This document shows positions 31,828 to 41,514 of a stretch of 64,000 bases of DNA, in pieces; the stretch's first letter is position 1, and each line of letters opens with the position of its first letter. Source of the DNA: Amycolatopsis kentuckyensis. GTDB taxonomy: Bacteria; Actinomycetota; Actinomycetes; Mycobacteriales; Pseudonocardiaceae. The stretch is from positions 1 to 64,000 of the forward strand of contig NZ_MUMI01000024.1 of assembly GCF_002155975.1 (NCBI RefSeq). The letters run 5' to 3'. The notes below the pieces were generated by a model, which worked only from the letters and a program-made list of their open reading frames with translations, made no database searches and was not told the DNA's origin. The translations under genes were made by a program, and so were the position numbers.

Positions 31828-32862
31828 GTGGGTGAAACGGTGGCGGGGATCGTCGCGAACCCCGCTTCGGGGCGGGACATCCGCCGGCTGGTCGCGCAGG
31901 CGTCGGTGTTCCCCACCGCGGAGAAGGCGAACATGGTCCAGCGGCTGCTGGCGGCGTTCGCCGCCACCGGGCTCGACCGGGCTCTCGTCTCGACCGACCT
32001 CGGCGGGATCTCCGCCGCGGTCCTGCGCGCGCTCGGGCGTGGCGGCTCCTGGCCGAAGGTCGACTTCTGTGAGGACGACGCCCTCACCGGCACCGCCGCC
32101 GACACGACGAACGCCGTGCGCCGCATGGTCGAGGCCGGTGCCGGGGTCATCGTCGTCCTCGGTGGGGACGGGACCGCCCGCGTTGCCGCCGCGGCCTGCG
32201 AAGACGTTCCGCTGATCGCCCTCTCCACCGGGACCAACAACGTCTTCCCGCAGGTGCGGGAGGCGACCGTCGCCGGCTTGGCCGCCGGGCTGATCGCCAC
32301 CGGGCAGATCGATCCCGACCTCGTCACGCACCGGGTCAGCGTGCTGGAGGTCGTGACCAAAGCACGCAGGGAGATCGCGCTCGTCGACGTCTGCGTGTCG
32401 CTGAGCAGGCACATCGGGGCGCGGGCGCTGTGGGACCCGTCCTCGCTCACCGAGCTGTACTGCACCTTCGCCGAGCCGGACGGTATCGGCCTCTCGAGCG
32501 TTCCAGGCCAACTCTGTCCGAGCCCGCGGTCGAGCCCGGACGGCGTCGCGCTGCAGCTGGGGCCGGTCGGGGAGACGCCGTATGTCGTGCACGCGCCGAT
32601 CGCACCCGGGCTCGTGCGGCCGGTCGGCGTGCGTGGCTGGGGGCTCCTGCAGCCCGGCGTGCGCGTCGAGCTCGCTGCGGCGGGCGGTGTCATCGCCCTC
32701 GACGGCGAGCGCGAACTCGAACTCAAAACCGGTGAGAGCGCGTTCGTGGAGCTCAAACCTGACGGACCTTGGGTCGTCGACGTCCGGGCCGCGATGGCGG
32801 AGGCGGCGCGAAAAGGGCTCCTGCGCACGGACACCGAACTGGGGAAGGAGCGCCGGAGATGA
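31828..32862 (+). CDS. acoX: ATP-NAD kinase-like protein, AcoX family
   Basis: A 344-residue protein with the NAD-kinase fold. IVANPASGRDIRRL lies near the N-terminus, VVLGGDGTAR near residue 115, and STGTNNVFP near 140. The long C-terminal part and the adjacent E1-alpha gene match AcoX proteins of acetoin-catabolism clusters, whose exact role is not settled. GTG 31828 follows GGGAGGTCAG. The stop overlaps the next start (ATGA). Confidence 0.82.
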   Translation: MGETVAGIVANPASGRDIRRLVAQASVFPTAEKANMVQRLLAAFAATGLDRALVSTDLGGISAAVLRALGRGGSWPKVDFCEDDALTGTAADTTNAVRRMVEAGAGVIVVLGGDGTARVAAAACEDVPLIALSTGTNNVFPQVREATVAGLAAGLIATGQIDPDLVTHRVSVLEVVTKARREIALVDVCVSLSRHIGARALWDPSSLTELYCTFAEPDGIGLSSVPGQLCPSPRSSPDGVALQLGPVGETPYVVHAPIAPGLVRPVGVRGWGLLQPGVRVELAAAGGVIALDGERELELKTGESAFVELKPDGPWVVDVRAAMAEAARKGLLRTDTELGKERRR

Positions 32863-33608
32863 CGGACTCCCTCCGGGGTGCGTACCGCGTGATGCGGACC
32901 ATCCGGGCCGTCGAAGAGCAGGTGCGCGCGACCGGCGACTGCGGGCACCGGTACCCCGGCGAGGAAGCCCTGGCCGCGGGCATCTGCCTCCACCTCGACG
33001 GCCGTGACGCCATCGCCGGCACGCACCGCCGGCACGGGCACCGCATCGCCAAGGGCGTCGACGTCCGGGCCGTCCTGGCCGAGATCCGGCACGACCGGCC
33101 GATCCCGACGGACACGCGAGGCGGCGTCCCGCTGCTGATCTGTGGCGCCGCCATCGCCGCGAAACAGCAGGACCTCGGCGGCGTCGGCGTCGCCTTCCTC
33201 GGGGACGGCCCCGGCACGACGCTGGAGGCGCTGAACCTCGCTTCGGCCTGGCACCTCCCTGCCATCTTCGTCACGGAAGACACCGGTTACGCCGATCGGG
33301 TGGCCGGGCTCGGCGTGCCGGGGGTCGTCGTCGACGGATCCGACTTCTTCGCCGTCCACGAAGCGGCCGGAGAAGCGGTCGGCCGGGCCCGCGACGGCGG
33401 CGGCCCGACGCTGATCGAGGCCGGCTTCCCGCGGCACGTCGGGGACTGCCTCCAGCGGTTCCGCACCCGCGTCACCGACAGCGGTGAGCTGCGCGAACAG
33501 GTCCTCGACGCCATCGACGCCGACGTCGCCCGGCTCATCGAGGTCTCCGTCTCCGCGCCGAAATCCGCCCCGGACGAGCTGGAGACCGACGTCTACGTTT
33601 CTTACTGA
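32859..33608 (+). CDS. Truncated TPP-dependent dehydrogenase E1-alpha-like protein
   Basis: A 249-residue protein related to AcoA/PdhA. It keeps MRTIRAVEEQVR, RYPGEEALAAGICLHL, HRRHGHRIAKG and a TPP site FLGDGPGTTLEALNLAS. The usual closing Asn-Asn of the TPP motif is replaced (VTEDTGYAD), and the protein is about 70-100 residues shorter than E1-alpha. No E1-beta or E2 gene follows. It may be a specialised or decaying subunit. It is co-translated with acoX. Confidence 0.75.
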   Translation: MTDSLRGAYRVMRTIRAVEEQVRATGDCGHRYPGEEALAAGICLHLDGRDAIAGTHRRHGHRIAKGVDVRAVLAEIRHDRPIPTDTRGGVPLLICGAAIAAKQQDLGGVGVAFLGDGPGTTLEALNLASAWHLPAIFVTEDTGYADRVAGLGVPGVVVDGSDFFAVHEAAGEAVGRARDGGGPTLIEAGFPRHVGDCLQRFRTRVTDSGELREQVLDAIDADVARLIEVSVSAPKSAPDELETDVYVSY

Positions 33609-33692
33609 GCAGACGAACCGCGACGCGCGCCACCTACCGATCATCCGCTCGAAACGGCAGACTCCGAGGAGGTACAGCACGAGGAGCGGCGG

Positions 33693-34955
33693 TTGGGGCA
33701 GCGAGACCTGGAGGCGGCGTTGCCGGCCGGGGCGGATCCCCGGCGGCATGCCCGCGTCCTCGCGGAAGTGCACGAGGCAGCCCTGAACGGCCGGGCGTTG
33801 CCCAGCAAGCTGCGGCCGGTCATCGGCGCGTCCTGGCAGCGCATGCGCCGGCTCGGCGTGGACCCGGACAGCCGGGCCGCCGCACCCGTCCTGAGCTTCG
33901 AGCAGCTGGAAGCGCGCCGCCGCGGGAGCGGGCTGGCCGAGGCGCTGCCGATCCTGCGCGGTGGCCTGATCAGCCTCGCCGAGCAGGCCGCGCACATCAT
34001 GGTGATCGCCGACGCCGCTGGTGCCGTCCTCTGGCGGGACGGCAGCGCCGCGGTCCGCCGCCGCGCCGACCGGCTCGGGTTCGTCGAGGGCGTCGACTGG
34101 CAGGAGCAGTCCGTCGGCACCAACGCGATCGGCACCGCGCTCGTCGCGCGCAGCCCGATCCAGGTGTACTCCGCCGAGCACTACGTCCGGGCCCAGCACT
34201 CCTGGACGTGCGCGGCCGCGCCGCTGCACGACCCGCGCGACGGCCGGCTGCTCGGCGTCGTCGACCTTTCCGGGCCGGCCTCGACCGTCCACGCGACGAC
34301 GTTGGCGCTGGTCGACGCCGTGACGCGGCTCGCGGAGACCCAGCTGCGCACCACCCACCTCACCGAGCTCGAACGGCTTCGCGGCTTCGCCGTCCCGGTC
34401 CTCGCGAAGGTCGGGGGACGGGCGATGGTGGCCGACGAACACGGCTGGGTCGCCGCGGCCGCCGGGCTCGCGCCCGTCGACCGGGTCGCGCTGCCCACCG
34501 GCCTCGGGGCCGGACGGGCCTGGCTGCCCGCGTACGGCGGCTGCTCGGTCGAGCCGGTGCCCGGCGGCTGGCTGCTCCGGCTGACCGAGAACGAGGCCGC
34601 GCCGCCCACCCGCGTCGTGCTCGACGTCCGGTCGCCGCGGGAGCCCGAGCTCACCGTGGCCAGCGCGGCCGGGACCTGGACGCACCGGCTCAGCCCGCGC
34701 CACGCCGAAGTCCTGTATGTGCTGGCCAGCCACCGCGACGGCCGGTCGGCGTCCGAGCTGTCGGCCGACCTGTTCGGCGACGCCGGCCGGACGGTCACCG
34801 TCCGCGCCGAGATGTCCCGGCTGCGAAGGCACTTCGGCGGCATCCTCGGCGCGAAGCCGTACCGCTTCGCCGACGACGTCGAGGTCGTGGTGCGGCGGCC
34901 ACCGGACCACGAAGCCGTGCTCCCGCACTCGCTCGCTCCGGCCATCCGAGGCTGA
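33693..34955 (+). CDS. AcoR-like GAF-domain transcriptional regulator
   Basis: A 420-residue protein. An N-terminal region with SWQRMRRLGVDP is followed by a GAF-type sensor (LAEQAAHIMVIADAAGAVLW, QSVGTNAIGTAL, then WTCAAAPLHDP). The C-terminal winged-helix DNA-binding domain is SPRHAEVLYVLASHRDGRSA, then EMSRLRRHFGG. The sigma54-interaction AAA domain of classical AcoR is absent, as in most actinobacterial versions. TTG 33693 follows GAGGAG by six bases. It likely controls acoX and the E1-like gene just upstream. Confidence 0.8.
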   Translation: MGQRDLEAALPAGADPRRHARVLAEVHEAALNGRALPSKLRPVIGASWQRMRRLGVDPDSRAAAPVLSFEQLEARRRGSGLAEALPILRGGLISLAEQAAHIMVIADAAGAVLWRDGSAAVRRRADRLGFVEGVDWQEQSVGTNAIGTALVARSPIQVYSAEHYVRAQHSWTCAAAPLHDPRDGRLLGVVDLSGPASTVHATTLALVDAVTRLAETQLRTTHLTELERLRGFAVPVLAKVGGRAMVADEHGWVAAAAGLAPVDRVALPTGLGAGRAWLPAYGGCSVEPVPGGWLLRLTENEAAPPTRVVLDVRSPREPELTVASAAGTWTHRLSPRHAEVLYVLASHRDGRSASELSADLFGDAGRTVTVRAEMSRLRRHFGGILGAKPYRFADDVEVVVRRPPDHEAVLPHSLAPAIRG

Positions 34956-34975
34956 CTCCCCGGCCGAGCGGGATC

Positions 34976-36106
34976 ATGGACGCCGTGCTGAAACGCCTGC
35001 CCGACACCATCGCGCCGAGCTGGCTGGTGGTGCAGCTGCTCGGCACGCTCTTCTTCGCCGCCACCCTGCTCACCGCACGTGAGACCGACCCGCGCATCTG
35101 GACCGCGTACGGCGTTGCGACCGCGAGCTGGCTCGGCTTCGTCCTGCTGACCCAGCGCCGACCCAAGACGGCGGCCGCGCTGCTCGCCGGAGCGAGCGTG
35201 CTGCCGGCGGCGATCGTCGGCTGGGCCGGGGACTCGTCGGCGATCCTGCTGTCCGTCATCGCCCTCGGCCGGCTCGCCACGCTCACCTCGGTCAGCGTCG
35301 GCGCGATCCTCGCCACCAGCCTCCTGGACGCCGCGCTGGCGGTGACGTCGCACGCGCTCGCCGGCCACTCCCTCGGCGAGTCGCTCGCCGACGCCGGGGT
35401 GATGCTGCTGCTGGTGCTGCTCGGGCTCAACCGCCGCCAGTACGAGGTGCAGGCGGCGCAGAGCGAGGCGCTGCTGGAGCAGACGCGGCTCGCCCAGGCC
35501 GAACACGCCCGCGCCGCCGCGCTCGACGAACGCACCCGGATCGCCCGCGAGCTCCACGACGTCCTCGCGCACTCCCTTGGCGCGCTGGGCGTTCAACTCG
35601 AGCTCGCCGAGGCGCTGCTGGCCGAACGGTCCGATGTGGACGGTGCGCTGCGGTCCGTGCGGCGCTCGCGGAAGCTCGCCGCGGACGGGCTGGCCGAGGC
35701 ACGCGACGCCGTCGCCGCGCTCCGCCAGGATGTCCCGCCGCTCACCGAAACCCTCGCCGCGGTCGCCGCCGCGCACGCCCGCGACCACGGCGTCAGCGTC
35801 GCGTTCGACGCCGATGGCGACCCCCGGCCGCTCCCGTCCGCGGCGGCTGTCGCCCTGGCCGGCATCGCGCGGGAAGCCCTGACCAACGCCGGTAAGCACG
35901 CGCCGGGCGAGGACATCCGGGTGCGGCTGAGCCACGCGCCCGGCCTCGTCCGGCTCGACGTCCGCAACCCCCTTCCCACCGTCACTCGGATAGGTGAAGG
36001 ATTCGGCCTGGCCGGCATGCGCGAGCGGCTCGCCCTCGCCGGTGGAACGCTGACCTCGGGCCCCGAAGACGGCCACTGGCGCGTGCTGGCGGAAGTCCGG
36101 ACCTGA
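34976..36106 (+). CDS. Sensor histidine kinase, NarL-type (HisKA_3)
   Basis: A 376-residue kinase with about five N-terminal membrane helices (residues 15-145). The phospho-accepting His lies in TRIARELHDVLAHSLGAL near residue 199. The ATPase part has REALTNAGKHAPGE (N box) and GEGFGLAGMRERL (G box). No response-regulator gene adjoins, which is unusual for this class. It starts 21 bp after the AcoR-like gene and may share its transcript. Confidence 0.87.
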   Translation: MDAVLKRLPDTIAPSWLVVQLLGTLFFAATLLTARETDPRIWTAYGVATASWLGFVLLTQRRPKTAAALLAGASVLPAAIVGWAGDSSAILLSVIALGRLATLTSVSVGAILATSLLDAALAVTSHALAGHSLGESLADAGVMLLLVLLGLNRRQYEVQAAQSEALLEQTRLAQAEHARAAALDERTRIARELHDVLAHSLGALGVQLELAEALLAERSDVDGALRSVRRSRKLAADGLAEARDAVAALRQDVPPLTETLAAVAAAHARDHGVSVAFDADGDPRPLPSAAAVALAGIAREALTNAGKHAPGEDIRVRLSHAPGLVRLDVRNPLPTVTRIGEGFGLAGMRERLALAGGTLTSGPEDGHWRVLAEVRT

Positions 36107-36298
36107 GCGCCGGTGTGCGCGGGAACACGTCCGCCCAGATCACGTGCTGATGACAGCGGGCGGTGCCGGTGGCTGCGCGCGCGGCGACTCGGCTACCTTC
36201 TGCGGGTACGGCTCACAGCGATCTTTTTTCGGGGGCTCCGGGAGGCGAAGCCCCCGGCCTGGGGCGAGGCCCCGGATGGCAGGGGGAGGAATTCGGGG

Positions 36299-37708
36299 AT
36301 GACCAGCACCGCGACGGCCCCGGCGCCCGCGCCGGGACCTCCGCCGTCGCCACCGGGCAACCGCGACCGCACCGGGGGCCGCAGCGGCCTGCTGGGGCTG
36401 CTCGAGCTGCCGGGCCAGGGCGTCCGCGCCGTCGTCCGGTCGGCCGCGACCACGCCGGGCCGGCTCACCGTGATCGCCGTCGGGCTGGTGCTGCTGGCGC
36501 TCGTCGCCGGGCTCGTCGCGACGCTGTCGGTGCAGGACCGCGACGACACGATCAGCGGCGTCATCGACCGCCGCGAGCCCCTGGCCGCCGCGTCGCAGCA
36601 GGTCTACCGCTCGCTCTCGGACGCCGACGCGACCGCCGCGAGCGCGTTCCTCTCCATCGGCACCGAGCCGCCCGAGCTCCGCCAGCGCTACGAACGGGAC
36701 ATCGCCGAAGCGGGCGCCGCGCTCGCCAAGGCCGCTTCCGACAGCGCCGACGTCGCCGACGCCGCCGCCCCGGTCGACGTGCTGAACCAGCAGCTGCCCG
36801 TCTACACCGGGCTCGTCGAGACCGCCCGGGCGAACAACCGGCTCGGCTACCCGGTCGGCGCGTCCTACCTGCGCGAGGCGTCCGAGCTGATGCGGGCGAA
36901 GATCCTGCCCGCCGCCCAGGACCTCTACCGCGTCGACACCGAGCGGCTCATCGAAGAGCAGGACAGCGCCACCGGATTCCCGTGGCTCGCCACGATCCTC
37001 ATGATCGCGTTGCTGGCCGCGCTGATCGTCGCCCAGGTCTACCTGACCCGGCGCACCAACCGGCTGCTCAACGTCGGGCTCGTCATCGCCACGGCCGCCG
37101 TCGTGGTGTCGCTGCTGTGGGGCGCGGTCGCGCTGGTCTTCCAGGGCAGCCTGGTCGGCAGCGGCCAGGACGACGGTTCGCACCGCGTCGACGTGCTCGT
37201 CCGCGCGCGGATCGCCGCGCTGCAGGCCCGCGCCGACGAAACGCTGACGCTGGTCGCCCGCGGCGACGGCGTGGCGTACGAGAGGGACTTCAGCGCCAAG
37301 GCGGTCCAGCTGGTCGGCGAGGACGGCCAGGGCGGTCTCCTCGGCGAAGCCCGCGGCCTGATCAAGGACGGCGAGGGCGCCACGAAGGTCGCCGACGCGT
37401 CGGCGGCCGCGACCGACTGGCTCAAGGCCCACCGGCAGGTGCGCGCCCAGGACGACGCCGGGGCGTACCAGGAAGCCGTCGACTCCGCCGTGCAGGAGGA
37501 CGCGAAAGGCGGCTCGGCACCGGCGTTCCGGCGGCTCGACGACAGCCTCCAGGCCGCGATCGACGTCGGCCGGCAGGACTTCGTCGACGACACCCACAAC
37601 GGTGACCGCGCACTGACGCTCCTCGCCCCCGGCCTGGCCGTGCTGGCGATCGTCGCCGCGGCGGGTGTCACCATGGGGATCCGGGAGCGACTGAGGGAGT
37701 ACCGGTGA
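36299..37708 (+). CDS. glnX: GlnX-like membrane sensor protein
   Basis: A 469-residue protein: a Pro/Ala-rich cytosolic N-terminus, helix near 62-82, an extracytoplasmic helical domain, two central helices near 226-272, a second extracytoplasmic domain, and a final helix near 440-460. In mycobacteria and corynebacteria this protein links periplasmic GlnH to the kinase PknG in amino-acid sensing. The ATG at 36299 follows GGGGAGGA. The stop overlaps the start of glnH (GTGA), and pknG follows. Confidence 0.82.
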   Translation: MTSTATAPAPAPGPPPSPPGNRDRTGGRSGLLGLLELPGQGVRAVVRSAATTPGRLTVIAVGLVLLALVAGLVATLSVQDRDDTISGVIDRREPLAAASQQVYRSLSDADATAASAFLSIGTEPPELRQRYERDIAEAGAALAKAASDSADVADAAAPVDVLNQQLPVYTGLVETARANNRLGYPVGASYLREASELMRAKILPAAQDLYRVDTERLIEEQDSATGFPWLATILMIALLAALIVAQVYLTRRTNRLLNVGLVIATAAVVVSLLWGAVALVFQGSLVGSGQDDGSHRVDVLVRARIAALQARADETLTLVARGDGVAYERDFSAKAVQLVGEDGQGGLLGEARGLIKDGEGATKVADASAAATDWLKAHRQVRAQDDAGAYQEAVDSAVQEDAKGGSAPAFRRLDDSLQAAIDVGRQDFVDDTHNGDRALTLLAPGLAVLAIVAAAGVTMGIRERLREYR

Positions 37709-38679
37709 ACAGGCGCGGGAACACGGTCCGGGCAGGTGTGCTGGCGGTCGTCGCGCTGCTGGCGGCGTCCTGCGGCAGTCCCGGGAAACCGATCGACCCG
37801 GCGCCGGTCGGCAACGCCGCCTGGCCGCAGCCCGCGCACGTCGGCGGCCCGGACGCGACGGCCGGCGGCACCTCCGACACCAGCTGCAACCCGCTGGCCA
37901 GCCTGTCGCCGACCAGCACGACCGTCCCCGACAACTCGACGATGTCCGACATCCGCAAGCGCGGCAAGCTCATCGCCGGCGTCGACCAGACCACGTACCT
38001 GTTCGGCTTCCGCAACCCGACCTCGGGCAACCTCGAGGGCTTCGACATCGACATGGTCAACGCGGTCGCCAAGGCGATCTTCGGCTCGGCCGACGGCCAC
38101 GTCCAGTTCCGCGCGATCCCGTCGTCGCAGCGCGAGGAAGTCCTGAAGAAGCACCAGGTCGACATCGTGGTCCGGACCTACAGCATCACCTGCGCGCGCA
38201 AGAAGGACGTCGAGTTCTCCTCCGTGTACTACGTGGCGGGCCAGAAGATCCTGGTCACCAAGGAGTCGAAGGCGCAGAAGCTGGCGGACCTGAGCGGCAA
38301 GCGGGTATGCGCGACCAAGAAGTCGACGTCGCTGGCGAAGATCGCGACGGACCCGGCCAAACCCGTGCCGATCTCGGTGGACAACTGGTCGGACTGCCTG
38401 GTGATGCTCCAGCAGGGCCAGGTCGAGGCGGTGTCGACCGACGACACCATCCTCGCCGGGATGGCCGCGCAGGACTCGACGCTCGAGGTCCGCGGCGACC
38501 GGCTGACGCAGGAGAACTACGGCATCGGCGTGCCGAAGGACCACGAAGACATGGTCCGCTACGTCAACGCGGTCCTCGACCAGATCCGCGGCAACGGCGT
38601 GTGGCAGGACAGCTACCGCCGCTGGGTGGAAGCCCGCCTCGGACCGGCTTCGCCGCCGTCGCCCCAGTACCAGCAGTGA
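37705..38679 (+). CDS. glnH: GlnH-like glutamate/aspartate-binding lipoprotein
   Basis: A 324-residue solute-binding protein (SBP_bac_3). Lipobox LLAASCGS near residues 16-23 gives a lipid-anchored Cys. The binding domain shows RKRGKLIAGVDQTTYLFGF, NLEGFDIDMVNAVAKAIFG and DNWSDCLVMLQQGQVEAVST. In this operon context it senses amino acids such as Asp/Glu and signals through GlnX to PknG rather than feeding an ABC transporter; no transporter genes adjoin. Confidence 0.87.
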   Translation: MNRRGNTVRAGVLAVVALLAASCGSPGKPIDPAPVGNAAWPQPAHVGGPDATAGGTSDTSCNPLASLSPTSTTVPDNSTMSDIRKRGKLIAGVDQTTYLFGFRNPTSGNLEGFDIDMVNAVAKAIFGSADGHVQFRAIPSSQREEVLKKHQVDIVVRTYSITCARKKDVEFSSVYYVAGQKILVTKESKAQKLADLSGKRVCATKKSTSLAKIATDPAKPVPISVDNWSDCLVMLQQGQVEAVSTDDTILAGMAAQDSTLEVRGDRLTQENYGIGVPKDHEDMVRYVNAVLDQIRGNGVWQDSYRRWVEARLGPASPPSPQYQQ

Positions 38680-38752
38680 ACGTCGCAGGACCAGGCAGCA
38701 CAGCGCGACTAGGATCGATCTCCGCACGTCGCAGGGGATCCGGGAGGTAGCA

Positions 38753-41455
38753 GTGTCGGAGGAGCCGCGCCGTCCTCGGCACGCCGCGCCGGACGACGAG
38801 CCGCAGCAGGTGGCCGCGCCGAGCTGGCAGCCGCCGCCACCGGTGCGGTGGGAGACGCCGGAGCCGTCGATCTCGGGCCGCCTCGACGACGGCGAACCGG
38901 CCGGCGGGCAGGCACCCGTGCGCCGCCCGCCGACGCCGCCGCGCGGGCAGCCGTCCGCCGCCCGGCCGCCGATCCCGGGTGCCGAAGACCCGACCCGCCC
39001 GCCGGGCAGCATCGCCCCGGTCGCCCCGCCGACGCAGGCCCTACGCCCGGATTCCGACGCGCCGCAGCCTCCGAACGTGCCCGTCGCCCCGCCGGCGCAG
39101 GCCTTCCGGCCGGACCCCGACGCGCCGCAGCCGACGAGTGTCCTCGCCTCGCCGGCGCCGGAGACCCAGAGCATCATGCCGCCGGTGCCGCGGCCGGACA
39201 CCGGTCCCGGCGCGCCGCTGCCCGACCCGGGCACCGAAAGCGTCCTGCCCGAGCGCACCAGCGAGGGCCGGCACACCGGGACGGGAACCGGCACCGGCAC
39301 CGGAACGGGGACCGGCAGCGGCTCGGGTTCCGGCTCCGGCGCGTTCCCCGGCACCTCGCGACGGACGTCGTCGCGGACGTCCCGGTCACGCCGCGGCCGG
39401 CTCGGCGCCGGGCTGGTCGAGGTCCCGCCGGTCCCCGCGCGCGATCCCGCGTCCGCGGTGCTGACGAACCCGGTGGTGTCGGAGGAAAAGCGGTTCTGCG
39501 GCAGCTGCAACGCGAAGGTCGGCCGTGGCAAGGACGGCAAACCCGGTTCGCCGGAAGGGAAGTGCGAGAACTGCGGCGCGCCGTTCTCCTTCCTCCCGAA
39601 GCTGCAGCCGCACGAGCTCGTCGGTGGCCAGTACGAGGTCCTCGGCGCCATCGCCTACGGCGGTCTCGGCTGGATCTACCTGGCGCAGGACCACAACGTC
39701 AGCGACCGCTGGGTCGTCCTCAAAGGACTGATCGACACCGGTGACGCGACGGCGATGGCGGCCGCGGCCAACGAGCAGCGGTTCCTCGCCGAGGTCGAGC
39801 ACCCGAACATCGTCAAGATCCACAACTTCGTGCAGCACCCGGACGCCCACAGCGGGACGACCACCGGCTACATCGTCATGGAGTACGTCGGCGGCCAGTC
39901 GCTGCGGCAGCTCGCGCTGGCGCACCACCGGGAAAGCCGCCGCCCGGAGCCGCTGCCCATCGGCCAGGTCATCGCCTACGGGCTGGAGATCCTGCCCGCG
40001 CTCGGCTACCTGCACAGCCAGGGCCTGCTCTACTGCGACCTCAAGCCGGACAACGTCATCCAGACCAACGAGCAGCTCAAGCTGATCGACCTCGGCGCGG
40101 TCCGCCGCACCGACGACTACGAGAGCCCGCTGTTCTTCACCACCGGCTACAGCGCACCGGAACTGCCGACCCAGGGCGCGTCGGTGGCTTCGGACCTGTT
40201 CACCGTCGGGCGCACGCTCGCCGTGCTCAGCTTCGAATTCACCGGCTACACCAGCAAGTTCAAGACGACCCTGCCCGGCCCGGACGCCGTCCCGCTGTTC
40301 GCGCTGTTCGGTTCGTACTACCGGTTCCTGCGGCGGGCGACGCACTCCGACCCGGATCGGCGGTTCCTCTCCGCCGAGGAGATGGCCGACCAGCTCACCG
40401 GCGTGCTGCGCGAGATCATGGCGCTCGGCACCGGCAAGCCGCGGCCCGGCGCGTCCACGGTGTTCGGCCCGGAGAGCCGCACCTTCGGCGTGCAGCTGGT
40501 GGTGCCCGAAACCGGCGCCAGCGTGCCGCTGCCCGGCGCGGACGAGGTCGTCGCCGGCCTGCCGATCCCGCAGGTGGATACGGACGACCCGGCGGCAGGC
40601 GTGCTCGCCACCACGACCGCGCTCGACCCGCGGGCCGCCATCGAGGCACTGGCCGGCGCGCCGCGCGAGTCGATCGAGGTGCGGCTGCGGATCGTGCGCG
40701 CCCGGATCGAGCTGGGCGAGTTCGCCGAGGCCCAGCGGCAGCTGCAGGCCGCGCAGTACCTGGCCATCAAGAACGGCTTCCCGCACGACTGGCGGATCGA
40801 CTGGTACCGCGGCCTGATCGAACTCGCCGGTGGCCGTTCGCGGGTTGCGCACGTCGCGTTCGAAGCGGTGTACGACGACCTGCCGGGCGAGATCGCCCCG
40901 AAGCTCGCTCTGGGCGTCAGCGCCGAAGGCGTCGGCGACTACTTCGCCGCCGCGCGGTTCTACGAACTGGTCTGGCGCACCGACCGCACCTACGTCAGCG
41001 CCGCCTTCGGCCTCGCCCGCGTGTACCTGGCGCAGGGGGCGCGGGCCAGCGCGGTCGAGGTGCTCGAGACCGTGCCGCCGTCCTCCACCCACTACGTCGA
41101 CGCGCAGGTCGCGGCCATCAAGATCAAGACCACCGCGACCAAGGCCAACGGCCGCGAAACCCCGGTCACCGAGCACGACCTGCTCGACGCGTCGGCCCGG
41201 CTCGAGCGGCTCCGGCTGGACGCCGAACGCCGGACGCAGCTGTCCGCCGGCGTGCTCGAAGCCGCGCACGAGTGGGTCAAGCAGGGCAAGCCGACACCGG
41301 GCGCGCGGGTGCTCGGGTGCCCGCTCGAGGAACGCGAGCTGCGGTTCGGCCTCGAACGGTGCTACCGGGCGCTGGCCCGGCTGGCGGGCACGATCGAGGA
41401 GCGCATCGAGCTGGTGGACCGAGCCAACACGATCCGGCCCCGGACCCTCACCTGA
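38753..41455 (+). CDS. pknG: Serine/threonine protein kinase PknG
   Basis: A 900-residue kinase. A disordered Pro-rich N-terminus is longer than in Mycobacterium (about 240 residues, with a run of GTGTGTGTGTGSGSG). Next are a rubredoxin-like domain with CGSC and CENC near residues 246-279, the kinase domain (GGLGWIYLA, YCDLKPDNVI, and LIDLGAVR in place of DFG), and a C-terminal TPR-type helical region from about 620. PknG phosphorylates the FHA protein GarA/OdhI and so tunes 2-oxoglutarate metabolism. GTG 38753 follows GGGAGGT. It is the last gene of glnX-glnH-pknG. Confidence 0.94.
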   Translation: MSEEPRRPRHAAPDDEPQQVAAPSWQPPPPVRWETPEPSISGRLDDGEPAGGQAPVRRPPTPPRGQPSAARPPIPGAEDPTRPPGSIAPVAPPTQALRPDSDAPQPPNVPVAPPAQAFRPDPDAPQPTSVLASPAPETQSIMPPVPRPDTGPGAPLPDPGTESVLPERTSEGRHTGTGTGTGTGTGTGSGSGSGSGAFPGTSRRTSSRTSRSRRGRLGAGLVEVPPVPARDPASAVLTNPVVSEEKRFCGSCNAKVGRGKDGKPGSPEGKCENCGAPFSFLPKLQPHELVGGQYEVLGAIAYGGLGWIYLAQDHNVSDRWVVLKGLIDTGDATAMAAAANEQRFLAEVEHPNIVKIHNFVQHPDAHSGTTTGYIVMEYVGGQSLRQLALAHHRESRRPEPLPIGQVIAYGLEILPALGYLHSQGLLYCDLKPDNVIQTNEQLKLIDLGAVRRTDDYESPLFFTTGYSAPELPTQGASVASDLFTVGRTLAVLSFEFTGYTSKFKTTLPGPDAVPLFALFGSYYRFLRRATHSDPDRRFLSAEEMADQLTGVLREIMALGTGKPRPGASTVFGPESRTFGVQLVVPETGASVPLPGADEVVAGLPIPQVDTDDPAAGVLATTTALDPRAAIEALAGAPRESIEVRLRIVRARIELGEFAEAQRQLQAAQYLAIKNGFPHDWRIDWYRGLIELAGGRSRVAHVAFEAVYDDLPGEIAPKLALGVSAEGVGDYFAAARFYELVWRTDRTYVSAAFGLARVYLAQGARASAVEVLETVPPSSTHYVDAQVAAIKIKTTATKANGRETPVTEHDLLDASARLERLRLDAERRTQLSAGVLEAAHEWVKQGKPTPGARVLGCPLEERELRFGLERCYRALARLAGTIEERIELVDRANTIRPRTLT

Positions 41456-41514
41456 CGCCGTCGTGAGCGGCAAGGCCGGTCAGAACCCGCCTTGCCCCTC
41501 ACGACCGGCCGGGG

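Noticed and set aside
31824-34928. A 1034-residue reverse-strand frame across acoX, the E1-like gene and the regulator
   Set aside because: Its composition is that of an antisense shadow; three forward genes with motifs, ribosome-binding sites and overlaps explain the region.
36228-36254. Terminator between the histidine kinase and glnX
   Set aside because: The hairpin CGGGGGCT/AGCCCCCG has its T run on the 5' side, so it does not act as a rightward terminator; its role is unclear.
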